DNA from: Rheinheimera sp. 4Y26
GTDB lineage: Bacteria > Pseudomonadota > Gammaproteobacteria > Enterobacterales > Alteromonadaceae
Direction of reading: 5' to 3'
Assembly: GCF_025245835.1 (NCBI RefSeq)
Contig: NZ_JAOBWS010000003.1
Span: forward strand, 124,001-188,000
Length of the DNA: 64,000 bases
Below the pieces are notes generated by a model. The model saw only the letters and a list, made by a program, of their open reading frames with translations. It was not told the origin of the DNA and did not search any database. The translations under genes were made by a program, and so were the position numbers. Positions 8,501 to 17,764 of the stretch are shown here, piece after piece (position 1 is the first letter of the stretch; each line of letters begins with the position of its first letter).

Positions 8501-10093
8501 ATGCTTGTGTTCAAAAAACTTGTATTGACCTTTGTTGTACTGGCACTGGTCAGTTGTACCGCACGTCCGGTATCTGACTCATCACAACAGCCAATGCAAG
8601 ACACATCGCAATCAGAAACAGTCACACCCGATAACACAACGCAACCCGGGCCTGCGACTCAAAACCATCAATCTGCCAGCGCGCCACAGAATCAACTTTC
8701 TCAGTTTGACTCCGTCTGGCAACGTATTGGCCATCAAGTCAGTATTTCAGTGCCGGACAATGCCGACATCCGCGCACAAAGAGCATTTTACAAAAAACAT
8801 CAAAAGCTGCTGGACGAAGTATCCAGAAGAGCCGAACCCTTTTTGTATCATATTGTGCTTGAGTTGGAAAAACGCAAGATGCCGGTTGAACTGGCATTAT
8901 TGCCGATAGTGGAAAGCTCATTTAATCCGCTGGCTCAGGCTGGTGCGCCAGCCGGTTTATGGCAGATGGTGCCACAAACGGCACGAAACTTTGGCCTCAA
9001 ACGCAACGAATGGTATGACGGGCGCAAAGATCCGATTGCATCTACAGCAGCCACCCTTGATTACCTGCAATATCTGTATCAACTTTTAGGTCAGGACTGG
9101 CTCAATGCTGTCGCGGGATACAATTCAGGCGAAGGCACTATCGAAAGAGCCATCCGGCGAAATCAGCAAGCGGGCCGGCCTATTGATTTCTGGTCTTTGA
9201 ACCTGCCTAGAAAATCCACCGTTTATATGCCCAAATGGCTGGCGCTGATTGATCTGGTACAAAAACCTGAACATTATGGCGTACGTTGGGGTTATATCGC
9301 CAACAAACCCAGCATAGGCTTTGCCAGCATCAAAGGCCCTGTAGATATGGCACAAGCTGCAAGCCTGGCGGGGTTATCATTAACTGAACTTCGGAAACTC
9401 AATCCGGCTTTTAGAAAAAGCACCACTGCGCCTGGCGGTCCTTATTCACTGGTGTTACCGCTGGATAAAGTTGACTCCTTTAACCGCCAGAGCGAACAAC
9501 TTAAACTACAAAAACCTTCAGTAACAACAGACAGTTACACTGTAAAATCAGGTGACAGTCTGGGCAGCATTGCCAAACGTTATCAGGTCACTGTTGCTGC
9601 ACTTCGAAAAGCTAATCAACTCAGCTCAGACCAACTGAAAATAGGCCAAAAACTGGCTTTGCCCGGCGCTGCATTTTCATCAGGTTCTTTTGCAGCCTCA
9701 GGCAATCAGCGCACTGAAAAGGCCGGTAGCAAAAAACCGTCGCAGCCGCGCTCATATCAGGTAAAAACCGGGGATAATCTGTGGGATTTAAGCCGGGAGT
9801 TTAAAGTGGATTTAATGGAGCTGGCCAGACTGAATAAGTTGACCAAAAGCGCCGCATTAAAACCCGGCCAAAAAATTCTGATCCCGGCAACAGCAAAAAC
9901 CAGCCAGGGCAAAAACAGCAAGAACAAAGGCTCAAATGAAGGCACTGCCCGCTATACAGTGAAAAGCGGTGATTCGCTGGATAAAATTGCCAGAAAACAC
10001 AAAGTGAAAGTCGCAGATTTAATACGCTGGAATGCGCTGCAAGCGCACAGCACCTTACAACCGGGGCAAAAACTGAAAGTTACAGGTGTCTGA
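8501..10093 (+). CDS. mltD: membrane-bound lytic murein transglycosylase D
   Basis: MltD cleaves the glycan strands of peptidoglycan to 1,6-anhydro ends from the inner face of the outer membrane. The 530-residue product has a lipoprotein signal (lipobox ALVSC, Cys19), then a low-complexity Ser/Gln/Thr linker to about residue 65. The SLT domain follows, with catalytic Glu138 in LPIVESSFNPLA and the AGLWQM motif. Three LysM peptidoglycan-binding repeats lie near residues 343-390, 418-462 and 484-529. E. coli MltD has about 450 residues and two LysM copies; the third copy and longer linkers explain the size here. It is preceded by gloB, a conserved neighbour. A hairpin without a T run follows the stop codon. 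Confidence 0.95.
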   Translation: MLVFKKLVLTFVVLALVSCTARPVSDSSQQPMQDTSQSETVTPDNTTQPGPATQNHQSASAPQNQLSQFDSVWQRIGHQVSISVPDNADIRAQRAFYKKHQKLLDEVSRRAEPFLYHIVLELEKRKMPVELALLPIVESSFNPLAQAGAPAGLWQMVPQTARNFGLKRNEWYDGRKDPIASTAATLDYLQYLYQLLGQDWLNAVAGYNSGEGTIERAIRRNQQAGRPIDFWSLNLPRKSTVYMPKWLALIDLVQKPEHYGVRWGYIANKPSIGFASIKGPVDMAQAASLAGLSLTELRKLNPAFRKSTTAPGGPYSLVLPLDKVDSFNRQSEQLKLQKPSVTTDSYTVKSGDSLGSIAKRYQVTVAALRKANQLSSDQLKIGQKLALPGAAFSSGSFAASGNQRTEKAGSKKPSQPRSYQVKTGDNLWDLSREFKVDLMELARLNKLTKSAALKPGQKILIPATAKTSQGKNSKNKGSNEGTARYTVKSGDSLDKIARKHKVKVADLIRWNALQAHSTLQPGQKLKVTGV

Positions 10094-10116
10094 CTTCAAC
10101 CAAGCCGGTTGCTTTT

Positions 10117-10137
10117 GCCGGGCTAAGTTTGCCCGGC
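10117..10137. repeat. inverted repeat after mltD
   Basis: GCCGGGC-taagttt-GCCCGGC is a perfect 7-bp stem, 23 bp after the mltD stop codon. Neither strand has a T tract next to it, so it is better described as an mRNA-end hairpin than as a complete intrinsic terminator. Confidence 0.6.
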
Positions 10138-10278
10138 GGAAAAAGTTCGGAAACTGAATTTGATAACAATGAGTGGATGTTAAAGCAGAGCTTTATCACT
10201 ATGTTTAAACACCAGCCTTCGATTATCACATAACGTAAAAAATATCTGAAAACCTGGCAGGCCGACAAAGTCGCAAAA

Positions 10279-10518
10279 CTAAACTTTTAGTCTGACTTCG
10301 CCTTTTTGACCGGGATGTTCATTTTGTAACTGTAAAGCCGGCAATACCCCCCAGCATATCAGCATCACAGGCGCCAGCCAGATATACCAAGGCATGCCTG
10401 GATGATCGTAACTATGCCACCAGATGGTCAGGGCGGCGGCAAGTTGAAACAAAAGCCCCACACATCCAACATAAAACAACGTGGCATTCAGCCATTTTTT
10501 GGGTAATACAACTTTCAT
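10279..10518 (-). CDS. small membrane protein of unknown function
   Basis: I do not recognise this 79-residue protein. It has two hydrophobic segments (about 12-33 and 42-62) joined by a short loop with His and Pro (WWHSYDHPGMPW), a basic N-terminus and a charged C-terminal tail. It is probably an inner-membrane hairpin protein. Its start codon overlaps the stop of the HDOD gene by the ATGA arrangement, so the two are translationally coupled and may act together. Confidence 0.65.
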   Translation of the reverse strand: MKVVLPKKWLNATLFYVGCVGLLFQLAAALTIWWHSYDHPGMPWYIWLAPVMLICWGVLPALQLQNEHPGQKGEVRLKV

Positions 10519-11693
10519 AATTCAGGCTCCGTCACCTGCTGTTGTAAACGACAAAAGGTGTCCGTCAGTTTAAACTGCGCCAATGCATGCCAGCAGGGGG
10601 TTGGTAAACTCTCATCCTGTTGCTGACGGCGAAACATCAGCACATAAGAACTCAGATGCAAAATGGTTTGTAATAAACCCGGCTCCGCCACTTCATTCAA
10701 GCTCAGCCGGTACATCACGGCGTCACAAATATCCTGATCAAATCCCCACAATAACAACAAATAAGCACTGATCAGGCAATGATCAGGGATCCCCTCCTGA
10801 AACATATCTTCTTCGGTTAAACGTTGCAGCTGCAGTGGCATGGCCGACAATAACACCAAAGGCCCCAGCACCTGTAATAAGCCGGCTAAAAACGCTTTGT
10901 CAGCAAGAGACGCCCCTCCCTGCTGGGTTTTGGCCAGTTGACTTGCCATGCCGGCCAGTTCAAAAGATTCATGCAATAACTGCTGATGTAAATCCGGCCG
11001 GATCTTGCCTTCATACTGACTATGCAACTGCACGGCAAAAGCCACGGCTTTAATGAGGGAGCGACCTAAACGCACCACCACTTCGGCTAAATCAACAGTC
11101 TGGCGGCTAAATCCCAGATAAGCGGAGTTGGCAATTTGCACCAGCTTCGCTGCCAATGGCGCTTCGCGGGCAATAGCCGTAGCCAGTGCGTGCGTGCTGC
11201 TATTCGCATCATCTAACAACTGGAGCAGGGTCTGATAATGATTCTGCTGCACCGGCAGCGAATAAATCTGGCCAAGCTGATAACGGCTATGCGCCGTAAA
11301 ATTGCCACTGTACAGCTGCTGCACCCGCAAAAACAGCTGGATAAATTGCTGATCACTGACCGGCGACGACAGCAAAATTTGCGCGGCATGGTTGGTCGCC
11401 AACAATAAAGGATCGGTGTTTTTATCCGACAACAGCACCCGTACTGTTGCCGGACTGTGGCGACAACAAAAATCCAGCAGCAAATCGCCACTGTCTTCCG
11501 GCTGCAGCCATTGGGTCAGTAATAAAGTGACGGTTTCTGTTTTCAGTAATTGCCTGGCAATTTTAGCGTCGGCAACATAATGACAAACCCATTCAGGTAG
11601 CGACTGTTGCAGCAAATGTCTGAGGGAAGCCTGCGCCAGCGGATCCGGCACAACCAAAATGGCTACAAAAGCCTGAGTGGGTTCTTGATTCAC
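10515..11693 (-). CDS. pseudo-receiver / HDOD domain protein
   Basis: This 392-residue cytoplasmic protein probably works in signalling. Residues 8-125 look like a response-regulator receiver fold (AILVVPDPLAQASLRHLL, then VRVLLSDKN). Where a phosphorylated Asp is expected the strand reads TLLLTQW, so it is probably a receiver that cannot be phosphorylated. Residues about 145-330 match the HDOD fold, an HD-related domain usually without phosphodiesterase activity, with AREAPLAAKLVQIANSA and VVRLGRSLIKAVAFA. HDOD proteins commonly act as scaffolds for c-di-GMP and motility control; the partner here is unknown. It is coupled to a small downstream membrane protein. Confidence 0.8.
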   Translation of the reverse strand: MNQEPTQAFVAILVVPDPLAQASLRHLLQQSLPEWVCHYVADAKIARQLLKTETVTLLLTQWLQPEDSGDLLLDFCCRHSPATVRVLLSDKNTDPLLLATNHAAQILLSSPVSDQQFIQLFLRVQQLYSGNFTAHSRYQLGQIYSLPVQQNHYQTLLQLLDDANSSTHALATAIAREAPLAAKLVQIANSAYLGFSRQTVDLAEVVVRLGRSLIKAVAFAVQLHSQYEGKIRPDLHQQLLHESFELAGMASQLAKTQQGGASLADKAFLAGLLQVLGPLVLLSAMPLQLQRLTEEDMFQEGIPDHCLISAYLLLLWGFDQDICDAVMYRLSLNEVAEPGLLQTILHLSSYVLMFRRQQQDESLPTPCWHALAQFKLTDTFCRLQQQVTEPEL

Positions 11694-11894
11694 TGCGAAA
11701 CTCCGGCAAAGGCGGGACTCTTGTTATTGTAGCCAACTTGAACTGACAATGCGGAGGAAGAGTCTTCGCTGCAACGACAACTTTGCTGATGTTGTAACAC
11801 AGAGTCCGGGCCTGATGCCAGCCTGTTTTACCACTAGGGATTTTGCGCAAATGCAGCGGCCATCAGCTGTCATCGGCCGCTGCCAATTTGACTT

Positions 11895-12533
11895 TTACTG
11901 CGCGTCAGGTTGTTGCTCAGGTGAAGCTATGATAAAAGCCGGCAACGAGGTGCAGTGCTGATAAATCCGCTTTAAGGTTGGATAAGCAGACAAATCCAGA
12001 CTAAAACGCACCGCATTATAAATTTGTGGTACCAGGCAAATATCCGCCCAGGTGACTTCATCACCAAAACAACAGCTGCCTGCAGTTTTCTGGATACGCA
12101 ACTCCAACGCTTGTAAACCTTGCTGCAACCAATGCTGGATCCAGTGCAGTTTCTGTTGTTCACTGAGGCCAAGTGGCCCGGTCAAATACTGCAACACCCT
12201 CAGATTATTCAGAGGATGAATGTCACAGGCGATATCGAGCGCCACGGCCCTCACCTGCATCTCCAACTTTAAATCTTTTGGCAATAAAGCTGGTGTTGGG
12301 TGTAATGCTTCTAAATATTCCAGAATCGCCAGCGACTGATTCAGTTTTAAATCACCATCCACCAGCACAGGCACCAGCTGCGCCGGGTTCAATGCCTGAT
12401 AATCGGCACTACGCTGCTCGCCGCCTTCTCTTAACAAATGCACATAACGGGTATCGGGCTGCAACCCTTTCAGTGCCAGGGCAATACGCACCCGGTAGGC
12501 CGCCGATGAACGCCAGTAACTGTAAAATTCCAT
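11895..12533 (-). CDS. maiA: maleylacetoacetate isomerase (zeta-class glutathione transferase)
   Basis: MaiA converts maleylacetoacetate to fumarylacetoacetate with glutathione, the fifth step from phenylalanine. The product has 212 residues. The N-terminal thioredoxin fold has the zeta-class signature SYWRSSAAYRVRIAL, where the Ser residues activate glutathione, and NPAQLVPVLVDGD. The all-helical C-terminal domain includes VTWADICLVPQIYNA. The frame opens nine codons earlier, but ATG 12533 matches the family start and has AGGAG in front. It is the last gene of the minus-strand catabolic run, 84 bp after the hydrolase gene, with a hairpin terminator in between. Confidence 0.93.
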   Translation of the reverse strand: MEFYSYWRSSAAYRVRIALALKGLQPDTRYVHLLREGGEQRSADYQALNPAQLVPVLVDGDLKLNQSLAILEYLEALHPTPALLPKDLKLEMQVRAVALDIACDIHPLNNLRVLQYLTGPLGLSEQQKLHWIQHWLQQGLQALELRIQKTAGSCCFGDEVTWADICLVPQIYNAVRFSLDLSAYPTLKRIYQHCTSLPAFIIASPEQQPDAQ

Positions 12534-12565
12534 AACATGCTCCTGCAATAAAAACCGCACATAAC

Positions 12566-12593
12566 AAAAAGCTACCCATCAGAGTAGCTTTTT
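12566..12593 (-). terminator. intrinsic terminator between the fumarylacetoacetase and maiA genes
   Basis: AAAAAGCTAC-ccatcaga-GTAGCTTTTT is a 10-bp stem that ends in a T run on either strand. It lies only 33 bp before the maiA start codon, so maiA must be read through it, or start from a promoter overlapping it. Confidence 0.75.
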
Positions 12594-12617
12594 GTCTGCC
12601 TTATTGATCTTTGCGTT

Positions 12618-13640
12618 TCAGCGACCTGGCTGATAAGCCACCACTTGCTGATCAATAGCACCAAAAACACTCTGTCCCTGCTCATCCAGCACTTCAATGC
12701 GGATGCGGTCACCAAATTTCATAAAAGCTGTGGCAGGTTTACCATCACGAATGGTTTCAATCATCCGCACTTCGGCAATACAGCTGTAGCCTACCCCACC
12801 TTCGTCAATCGAAGTGCCATAGTCAGTGCCCTGCTTGTTTGACACTGTACCAGAACCAATAATAGCGCCTGCGCCGAGGTTACGGGTTTTGGCAGCATGA
12901 GCAACCAACTGACCAAAGTTAAAGGTCATATCCACACCGGCATTGGGTTTACCAAAAAGTTTGCCGTTCAAATGCGACACCAGAGGTAAATGCAGTTTGG
13001 CGTCGTGCCAGTGCTGACCCAGCTCGTCCGGTGTTACCGCCACAGGGCTAAAGGCCGACGCAGGTTTAGACTGGAAAAAACCAAAACCTTTGGCCAGTTC
13101 ATTTGGAATAAGGCCACGTAAAGACACATCGTTGACCAGCATCACCAGACGAATTTGACTGGCAGCCTGCTCCGGTGTGCATGCCATAGGTACATCACCG
13201 GTGATCACTGCAACTTCACCTTCAAAATCAATGCCATAGTCTTCAGATACCACTTCAATCTGATCACGTGGACCAATAAAGTCGTCTGAACCGCCCTGAT
13301 ACATCAGAGGATCTGTCCAAAAACTTGGTGGCATTTCAGAGTTACGGGCGCGGCGCACCAGCTCAACATGGTTGACATAAGCACTGCCATCAGCCCACTG
13401 ATAAGCACGGGGTAATGGCGACTCACAAGCAGCCTCATCAAAAGCAAACTCGTTTTGTACTGAGCCCTGGTTCAGGCCCTGATAAACTTCGGCCAGAGCA
13501 GGTGCTAGGCTTGACCAGTGGTCGAGCGCATATTGCATAGTGGCAGCAAGATGCGGCACCGCCACCGCTTTTGTTAAATCGCGGCTGACCACCACCAACT
13601 GACCATCACGACTGCCATTTTTCAGACTGGCTAATTTCAT
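12618..13640 (-). CDS. fumarylacetoacetate hydrolase family protein (fumarylacetoacetase)
   Basis: By position and fold this protein splits fumarylacetoacetate to fumarate and acetoacetate, the last step of tyrosine degradation. The 340-residue product has an N-terminal beta domain and the FAH catalytic domain. Visible signatures are DFEGEVAVI (metal-binding acid), LVNDVSLRGL, GFGFFQSKPASAFSPVAV and GAGAIIGSGTVSNK. It is the shorter bacterial type, not the 420-residue animal type. It sits between hmgA and maiA in pathway context. The FAH family also holds other beta-diketone hydrolases, but the neighbours make this function very likely. Confidence 0.92.
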   Translation of the reverse strand: MKLASLKNGSRDGQLVVVSRDLTKAVAVPHLAATMQYALDHWSSLAPALAEVYQGLNQGSVQNEFAFDEAACESPLPRAYQWADGSAYVNHVELVRRARNSEMPPSFWTDPLMYQGGSDDFIGPRDQIEVVSEDYGIDFEGEVAVITGDVPMACTPEQAASQIRLVMLVNDVSLRGLIPNELAKGFGFFQSKPASAFSPVAVTPDELGQHWHDAKLHLPLVSHLNGKLFGKPNAGVDMTFNFGQLVAHAAKTRNLGAGAIIGSGTVSNKQGTDYGTSIDEGGVGYSCIAEVRMIETIRDGKPATAFMKFGDRIRIEVLDEQGQSVFGAIDQQVVAYQPGR

Positions 13641-13707
13641 AACTTACATTTCCTATCAATTCTATTGTGTTGCAGCCTGAATTGTATTGTTCAGGCTGCA
13701 TAGTGCA

Positions 13708-14847
13708 TCAGGTTGCAGGTTTTACTTTCCAGCTGTTCACATAATCCGGATTTTCCGTCGCTTCAGCCGCAGGCCCCACTTCCAGCGCGTCGCGCGTGTC
13801 AAGCATAACTGCCACTTCGTCGGTAAACTTTTTCCGGTACTCAAGGCCGGCCTGGAAGGCTTTTGGATGTGGGCCATGGGTAAAACCGGCCGGGTGAAAA
13901 GTCACCATACCGCGTTCGATATTGTCGCGGCTGAAGAAGTCACCGGCATGATAAAACAGCACTTCATCATAATCGTCATTGTTATGATAAAACGGCACTT
14001 TTAACGCACCAGGGTCACTTTCAATCGGTCTTGGCACAAAGGTACAAACTACAAAACGCTGCGCCACAAAAGTGGTATGAGCCGATGGCGGCAAATGGTA
14101 TCTGTGGCTCATTAATGGCCGGATATCCCGCCAGTTAATGCGCATCACCGATAAATCGCCATGCCAGCCAATCGCATCCAATGGGTTAAAGGGGAAAGTT
14201 ACTGTGGAAATTTTGTTGTGACGTTTGATCTGAACTTTGGTTTCCACTTCGCTGTACTGGGCTTTAAAAGCGTCGTCAATTTTTGGCGTGTCCAGCATAG
14301 CGGCGTCAAAAATTGCATGATTGCCCACCAGGCCTTTTTCCGGCAGCTGGTATGAATCATTGGTCGCTTCAATCATCAGCACAAACAAAGGTTCGTTTGG
14401 CACCAGGCGCCACATGGTCGACCTTGGGATCACCACATAGTCACCATCACGCAAAGTTAAATGGCCATAGTCACAATAAAACTCGGCACTGCCTTCGTGA
14501 ATAAATAGAAGGTCGTCACCATCGGCATTACGCACCAAATAATCCATCGGCGCGTCGATGCGCCAGGTGCGCATTTTGCAATGCGCATTGTGCAGCAAAT
14601 CAGGCACTAACCACGGGGAATTGCTCTGATCTTCGCCAATCTGGTTAAAGTTGAACAGTCGTGGCCGCAACGGGCCCTGCCAGTCACTCCAGCCGGTTGG
14701 CGCATGGGTATGATGCAAATGCGACGCCGGGCCAAAAAAGCCACTGCGACCGGTTTCACGCTCATAAATCGCCTGCTCAGGGAAGTCGGCATGCGCCTGA
14801 CGCGACACATTGCCTTCTTTAATCGGAAAGGACGCCCACTTACGCAT
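13708..14847 (-). CDS. hmgA: homogentisate 1,2-dioxygenase
   Basis: HmgA opens the ring of homogentisate to maleylacetoacetate using non-haem iron and O2. The 379-residue cupin protein carries HLHHTHAPTGWSDW near residue 43, a cupin strand with LFIHEGSAEFYCDYG, and the iron-site region FYHNNDDYDEVLFYHAGDF. HPAGFTHGPHP lies near the end. It belongs to the shorter form of about 380 residues. ATG 14847 is chosen over an open frame running 40 codons further because that extension is entirely inside hppD. The start overlaps the hppD stop by 8 bp, so the two are translationally coupled. Confidence 0.93.
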   Translation of the reverse strand: MRKWASFPIKEGNVSRQAHADFPEQAIYERETGRSGFFGPASHLHHTHAPTGWSDWQGPLRPRLFNFNQIGEDQSNSPWLVPDLLHNAHCKMRTWRIDAPMDYLVRNADGDDLLFIHEGSAEFYCDYGHLTLRDGDYVVIPRSTMWRLVPNEPLFVLMIEATNDSYQLPEKGLVGNHAIFDAAMLDTPKIDDAFKAQYSEVETKVQIKRHNKISTVTFPFNPLDAIGWHGDLSVMRINWRDIRPLMSHRYHLPPSAHTTFVAQRFVVCTFVPRPIESDPGALKVPFYHNNDDYDEVLFYHAGDFFSRDNIERGMVTFHPAGFTHGPHPKAFQAGLEYRKKFTDEVAVMLDTRDALEVGPAAEATENPDYVNSWKVKPAT

Positions 14848-15913
14848 CTGCCAGTACTCCACGACGGATTTGGTCTTCTTCAATAGATTCAAACAAGGCT
14901 TTGAAGTTACCTTCACCAAAACCTTCGTTGCCTTTACGCTGGATAATTTCGAAGAACACCGGACCAATCACAGTTTTGGTGAAAATCTGCAGCAAAATAC
15001 CATCTTTTTCCGGCGCGCCGTCAATCAGAATACGCAGCTCACGCAGCATGTCCACATCTTCACCATGACCTACAACACGACTGTTCACCTTGTTGTAATA
15101 AGTGTCAGGTGTTGGCATAAAGTCCATGCCACGCTCACGTAAAGTACGTACTGTTTTGTAAATATCTTCAGTGGTTAAGGCAATGTGCTGAATGCCTTCA
15201 CCTTTGTATTCACGGATAAATTCTTCGATCTGAGATTTATCGTCTGAAGATTCGTTAATTGGAATACGGATTTTGCCACAAGGCGCAGTCATGGCGCGTG
15301 ATACTAAACCGGTCAGCTTACCTTCGATATCAAAATAACGGATTTCGCGGAAGTTACCGATCTTTTCATAAAAACCAGCCCACAGATTCATATTGCCACG
15401 ACGCACGTTGTGGGTTAAGTGGTCCAGCACTTCCAGGCCCACACCGTGTGCCGACATTTCGGTCTGCCAGTTGTCGTAAAATTTAAAGTCGATGTCATAC
15501 ACCGAGCTTTGACCATAACGGTCGACAAAATACAACAGGCTTGAACCAATGCCATAAACAGCCGGAATATTCAGCTCCATCGGTCCAATCTGGTTTTTGT
15601 ATTCTTTGGCACCATTGGCAACCGCATGTTTCAGTGCTGCTGCAGCGTCTTTGACCCGAAATGCCATAGCACAAACGCTTGGGCCATGCTCACGGGCAAA
15701 GGCTTCTGCCTGAGAATTTGGCTCCGCATTGATAATAAAATTGATATCACCCTGTTTGTACAACCAGGCTTGTTTCGAACGATGCTGGGCAACTTCAGTA
15801 AAACCGAGTGAGGCAAATAGTTGTTTTAACTTGTTGATGCCTTCTGCGTCTGCAGCAGTGTATTCAACAAACTCAAAACCATCGGTTCCTAAAGGGTTAA
15901 TAGGGTCAAACAT
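14840..15913 (-). CDS. hppD: 4-hydroxyphenylpyruvate dioxygenase
   Basis: HppD converts 4-hydroxyphenylpyruvate, the transamination product of tyrosine, to homogentisate. It is an Fe(II) enzyme of the vicinal-oxygen-chelate fold. The 357-residue product has the iron ligands in GLEVLDHLTHNV (His), GEGIQHIALTTEDI (His) and GPVFFEIIQRKGNEGFGEGN (Glu). Two ATGs lie 6 bp apart; the second (15913) is seven bases from a GGAG ribosome site and is preferred over 15919, which is only one base from it. It heads the hppD-hmgA-hydrolase-maiA run. The tyrosine aminotransferase needed to make its substrate is not in the window. Confidence 0.95.
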   Translation of the reverse strand: MFDPINPLGTDGFEFVEYTAADAEGINKLKQLFASLGFTEVAQHRSKQAWLYKQGDINFIINAEPNSQAEAFAREHGPSVCAMAFRVKDAAAALKHAVANGAKEYKNQIGPMELNIPAVYGIGSSLLYFVDRYGQSSVYDIDFKFYDNWQTEMSAHGVGLEVLDHLTHNVRRGNMNLWAGFYEKIGNFREIRYFDIEGKLTGLVSRAMTAPCGKIRIPINESSDDKSQIEEFIREYKGEGIQHIALTTEDIYKTVRTLRERGMDFMPTPDTYYNKVNSRVVGHGEDVDMLRELRILIDGAPEKDGILLQIFTKTVIGPVFFEIIQRKGNEGFGEGNFKALFESIEEDQIRRGVLADA

Positions 15914-16022
15914 CAGCATACTCCAAAGATAAGGTCTTGTTTTATCCTTATATCTTGAAGCTATCCGCTAAAAATGGAAGGGGCCGGCTGCAGATGGGCA
16001 AAAGTGGCTAAAACAGCCGTTT

Positions 16023-16040
16023 TGTACGCTTTGCTATACG
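16023..16040 (-). promoter_or_regulatory. weak TyrR-box candidate upstream of hppD
   Basis: The 18-bp sequence TGTACG-CTTTGC-TATACG matches the TyrR consensus TGTAAA-N6-TTTACA at 8 of 12 positions and keeps the key G and C 14 bases apart. It lies about 110 bp before the hppD start. Alone it would not be convincing; the two better boxes nearby make it worth recording. Confidence 0.35.
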
Positions 16041-16065
16041 AAATGCTGACTTTCCCGAAATCAGT

Positions 16066-16098
16066 AAAAAAAACGCCGGAATCATGGGATCCCAGCGT
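16066..16098 (-). terminator. intrinsic terminator of tyrR
   Basis: On the minus strand ACGCTGGGAT pairs with ATTCCGGCGT (ten pairs, two of them G-T) around a CCCATG loop, followed by eight T residues. It lies 33 bp after the tyrR stop and separates tyrR from the hppD operon. Confidence 0.8.
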
Positions 16099-16130
16099 CA
16101 TCAGAGTATAGATTAACGCACAAAGCGTAA

Positions 16131-17693
16131 TTATATTTTTACGCTCTTGCGATTAATACCGTACTCACGCAGTTTATTGGCCACAGCAGTGTGGCTGAGC
16201 CCGAGCTTTTTCGCCAATTGCCGTGAACTTGGATAAGCCGGGAATAGTTTACGCAGCAAATTGGCTTCAAAACGTTTCACCGCTTCGTCCAGAGTGCCAT
16301 CAAAATCTTTTTCCAGATAACCAAAGTCATTGGTGTAGCTTGGCAGCTGCAATTGTTCTTTATCCAGCTCATACCCTTCGAGCAGAGTTACGGCACGATA
16401 CAGCGCATTTTCCAGTTGCCGCACGTTACCAGGCCACGGATATTGCTGAATAAACTGCGCACAATCGTCCGTTAACCGTGGAGCTTTACGACCCAGCCTT
16501 GCGGAAAAACGACTGATAAAAGATTCAGCAAGCGGCAGAATATCCTGTTTGCGCTCCCGAAGCGGTGGTAACGCCAGGGTTAACACATTGAGCCGGTAAT
16601 ACAAGTCTTCGCGGAAGGTTCCTTCCTGCACCATACCAGGTAAATCTTTTTGCGTGGTGCAAATGACCCGTACGTCCACACGCACTTCATTTTCATCGGC
16701 AATACGGCGGAAGCTGCCGTCCTGCAAAAACCTTAATAACTTGGTTTGCAGCTCGCGCGACATTTCCCCTACTTCATCTAAAAACACTGTGCCTTTATTG
16801 GCCTGTTCAAAAATGCCTTTTTTGCCTTCAACAGTGCCAGGGAAGGCATTCGGGCCATAACCAAAAAGCTCAGACTCGGCGACATTGTCGGGCATGGCCG
16901 CGCAGTTCACTGCCAGAAAAGGCTTGCCCGCTCTGCTGCTGGCGGCATGGCAGGCTCTGGCCAACAGTTCTTTACCAGTACCTGTTTCACCAACAATCAG
17001 AATAGGGGCATCAAGCTGGGCCATTTTTTTCGCTTCGCGCACTACCCGGCGCATCACATTGCTGGTGGCTTGCAGGTTGTTAAAACTTTCCTGATCTCCT
17101 TTTTTAAACACCACCATCTGCTCGCCAAGCCGGCTTTCAGATTTTAAGTTGATCACCGCGCCTGCCAGAATTTCATGGCCAGATTCATCCGGCACCATCA
17201 CCGGTAGAATATCGGCAATAAATCTTTTACCGTGCAGCTCCAACCGGCGGGTTTGCGCCAGCACATCGTCACTTTCCAGCCAGCGTAAAAAGTTAAAGCC
17301 TTTGACCATATTCATCAGCGACTGCCCGGCTACGTCGGCTTCATTCACTGACAACGCTTGTAGCGCGGCTTCGTTAATAATGGTGACATTGGCTTTGGTG
17401 TCGATGGCAATCACGCCGTCGGGCAGGGTTTTGAGCAAAGTAGATAATTCGTTGTGTTCACGCTCAGAAGGTAAAAATGCGGTGGTTTTTACATCGTCAA
17501 CGCCGGGGATACGGCGAATTTTTGCCATAAGCTCCTGAAACTTTTCAAAATCAACGGTTGGGAAAGCGACATACATCCGCCCGAGAACAGGGTCAACTTC
17601 GATGCCGCGTAAATCGATCTGATAATGCACCAGAATATTCAGGACTTCCTGCGCTATGCCAAGCCGGTCCTGGCAGTGGATTTCTAAACGCAT
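16131..17693 (-). CDS. tyrR: aromatic amino-acid transcriptional regulator TyrR
   Basis: TyrR senses aromatic amino acids and regulates their metabolism. The 520 residues hold an ACT domain (MRLEIHCQDRLGIAQEVL), a PAS domain (about 80-190), an AAA+ domain and a C-terminal Fis-type helix-turn-helix (LAKKLGLSHTAVANKLREYG). The AAA+ domain has Walker A GETGTGKE and a Walker B-like VFLDEVGEMS. The sigma-54 contact loop GAFTGA is replaced by PNAFPG, as in E. coli TyrR, so it should act with sigma-70 promoters and not as a sigma-54 activator like PhhR. It lies between the two halves of the Phe/Tyr degradation genes. A TyrR-box-like site upstream suggests autoregulation. Confidence 0.94.
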   Translation of the reverse strand: MRLEIHCQDRLGIAQEVLNILVHYQIDLRGIEVDPVLGRMYVAFPTVDFEKFQELMAKIRRIPGVDDVKTTAFLPSEREHNELSTLLKTLPDGVIAIDTKANVTIINEAALQALSVNEADVAGQSLMNMVKGFNFLRWLESDDVLAQTRRLELHGKRFIADILPVMVPDESGHEILAGAVINLKSESRLGEQMVVFKKGDQESFNNLQATSNVMRRVVREAKKMAQLDAPILIVGETGTGKELLARACHAASSRAGKPFLAVNCAAMPDNVAESELFGYGPNAFPGTVEGKKGIFEQANKGTVFLDEVGEMSRELQTKLLRFLQDGSFRRIADENEVRVDVRVICTTQKDLPGMVQEGTFREDLYYRLNVLTLALPPLRERKQDILPLAESFISRFSARLGRKAPRLTDDCAQFIQQYPWPGNVRQLENALYRAVTLLEGYELDKEQLQLPSYTNDFGYLEKDFDGTLDEAVKRFEANLLRKLFPAYPSSRQLAKKLGLSHTAVANKLREYGINRKSVKI

Positions 17694-17764
17694 TGCCTCT
17701 CACACCTTTTGCTGATGGGGTTACTTCATGATACGGCATCCTACGCAAGGCAGACCAGTATTTT

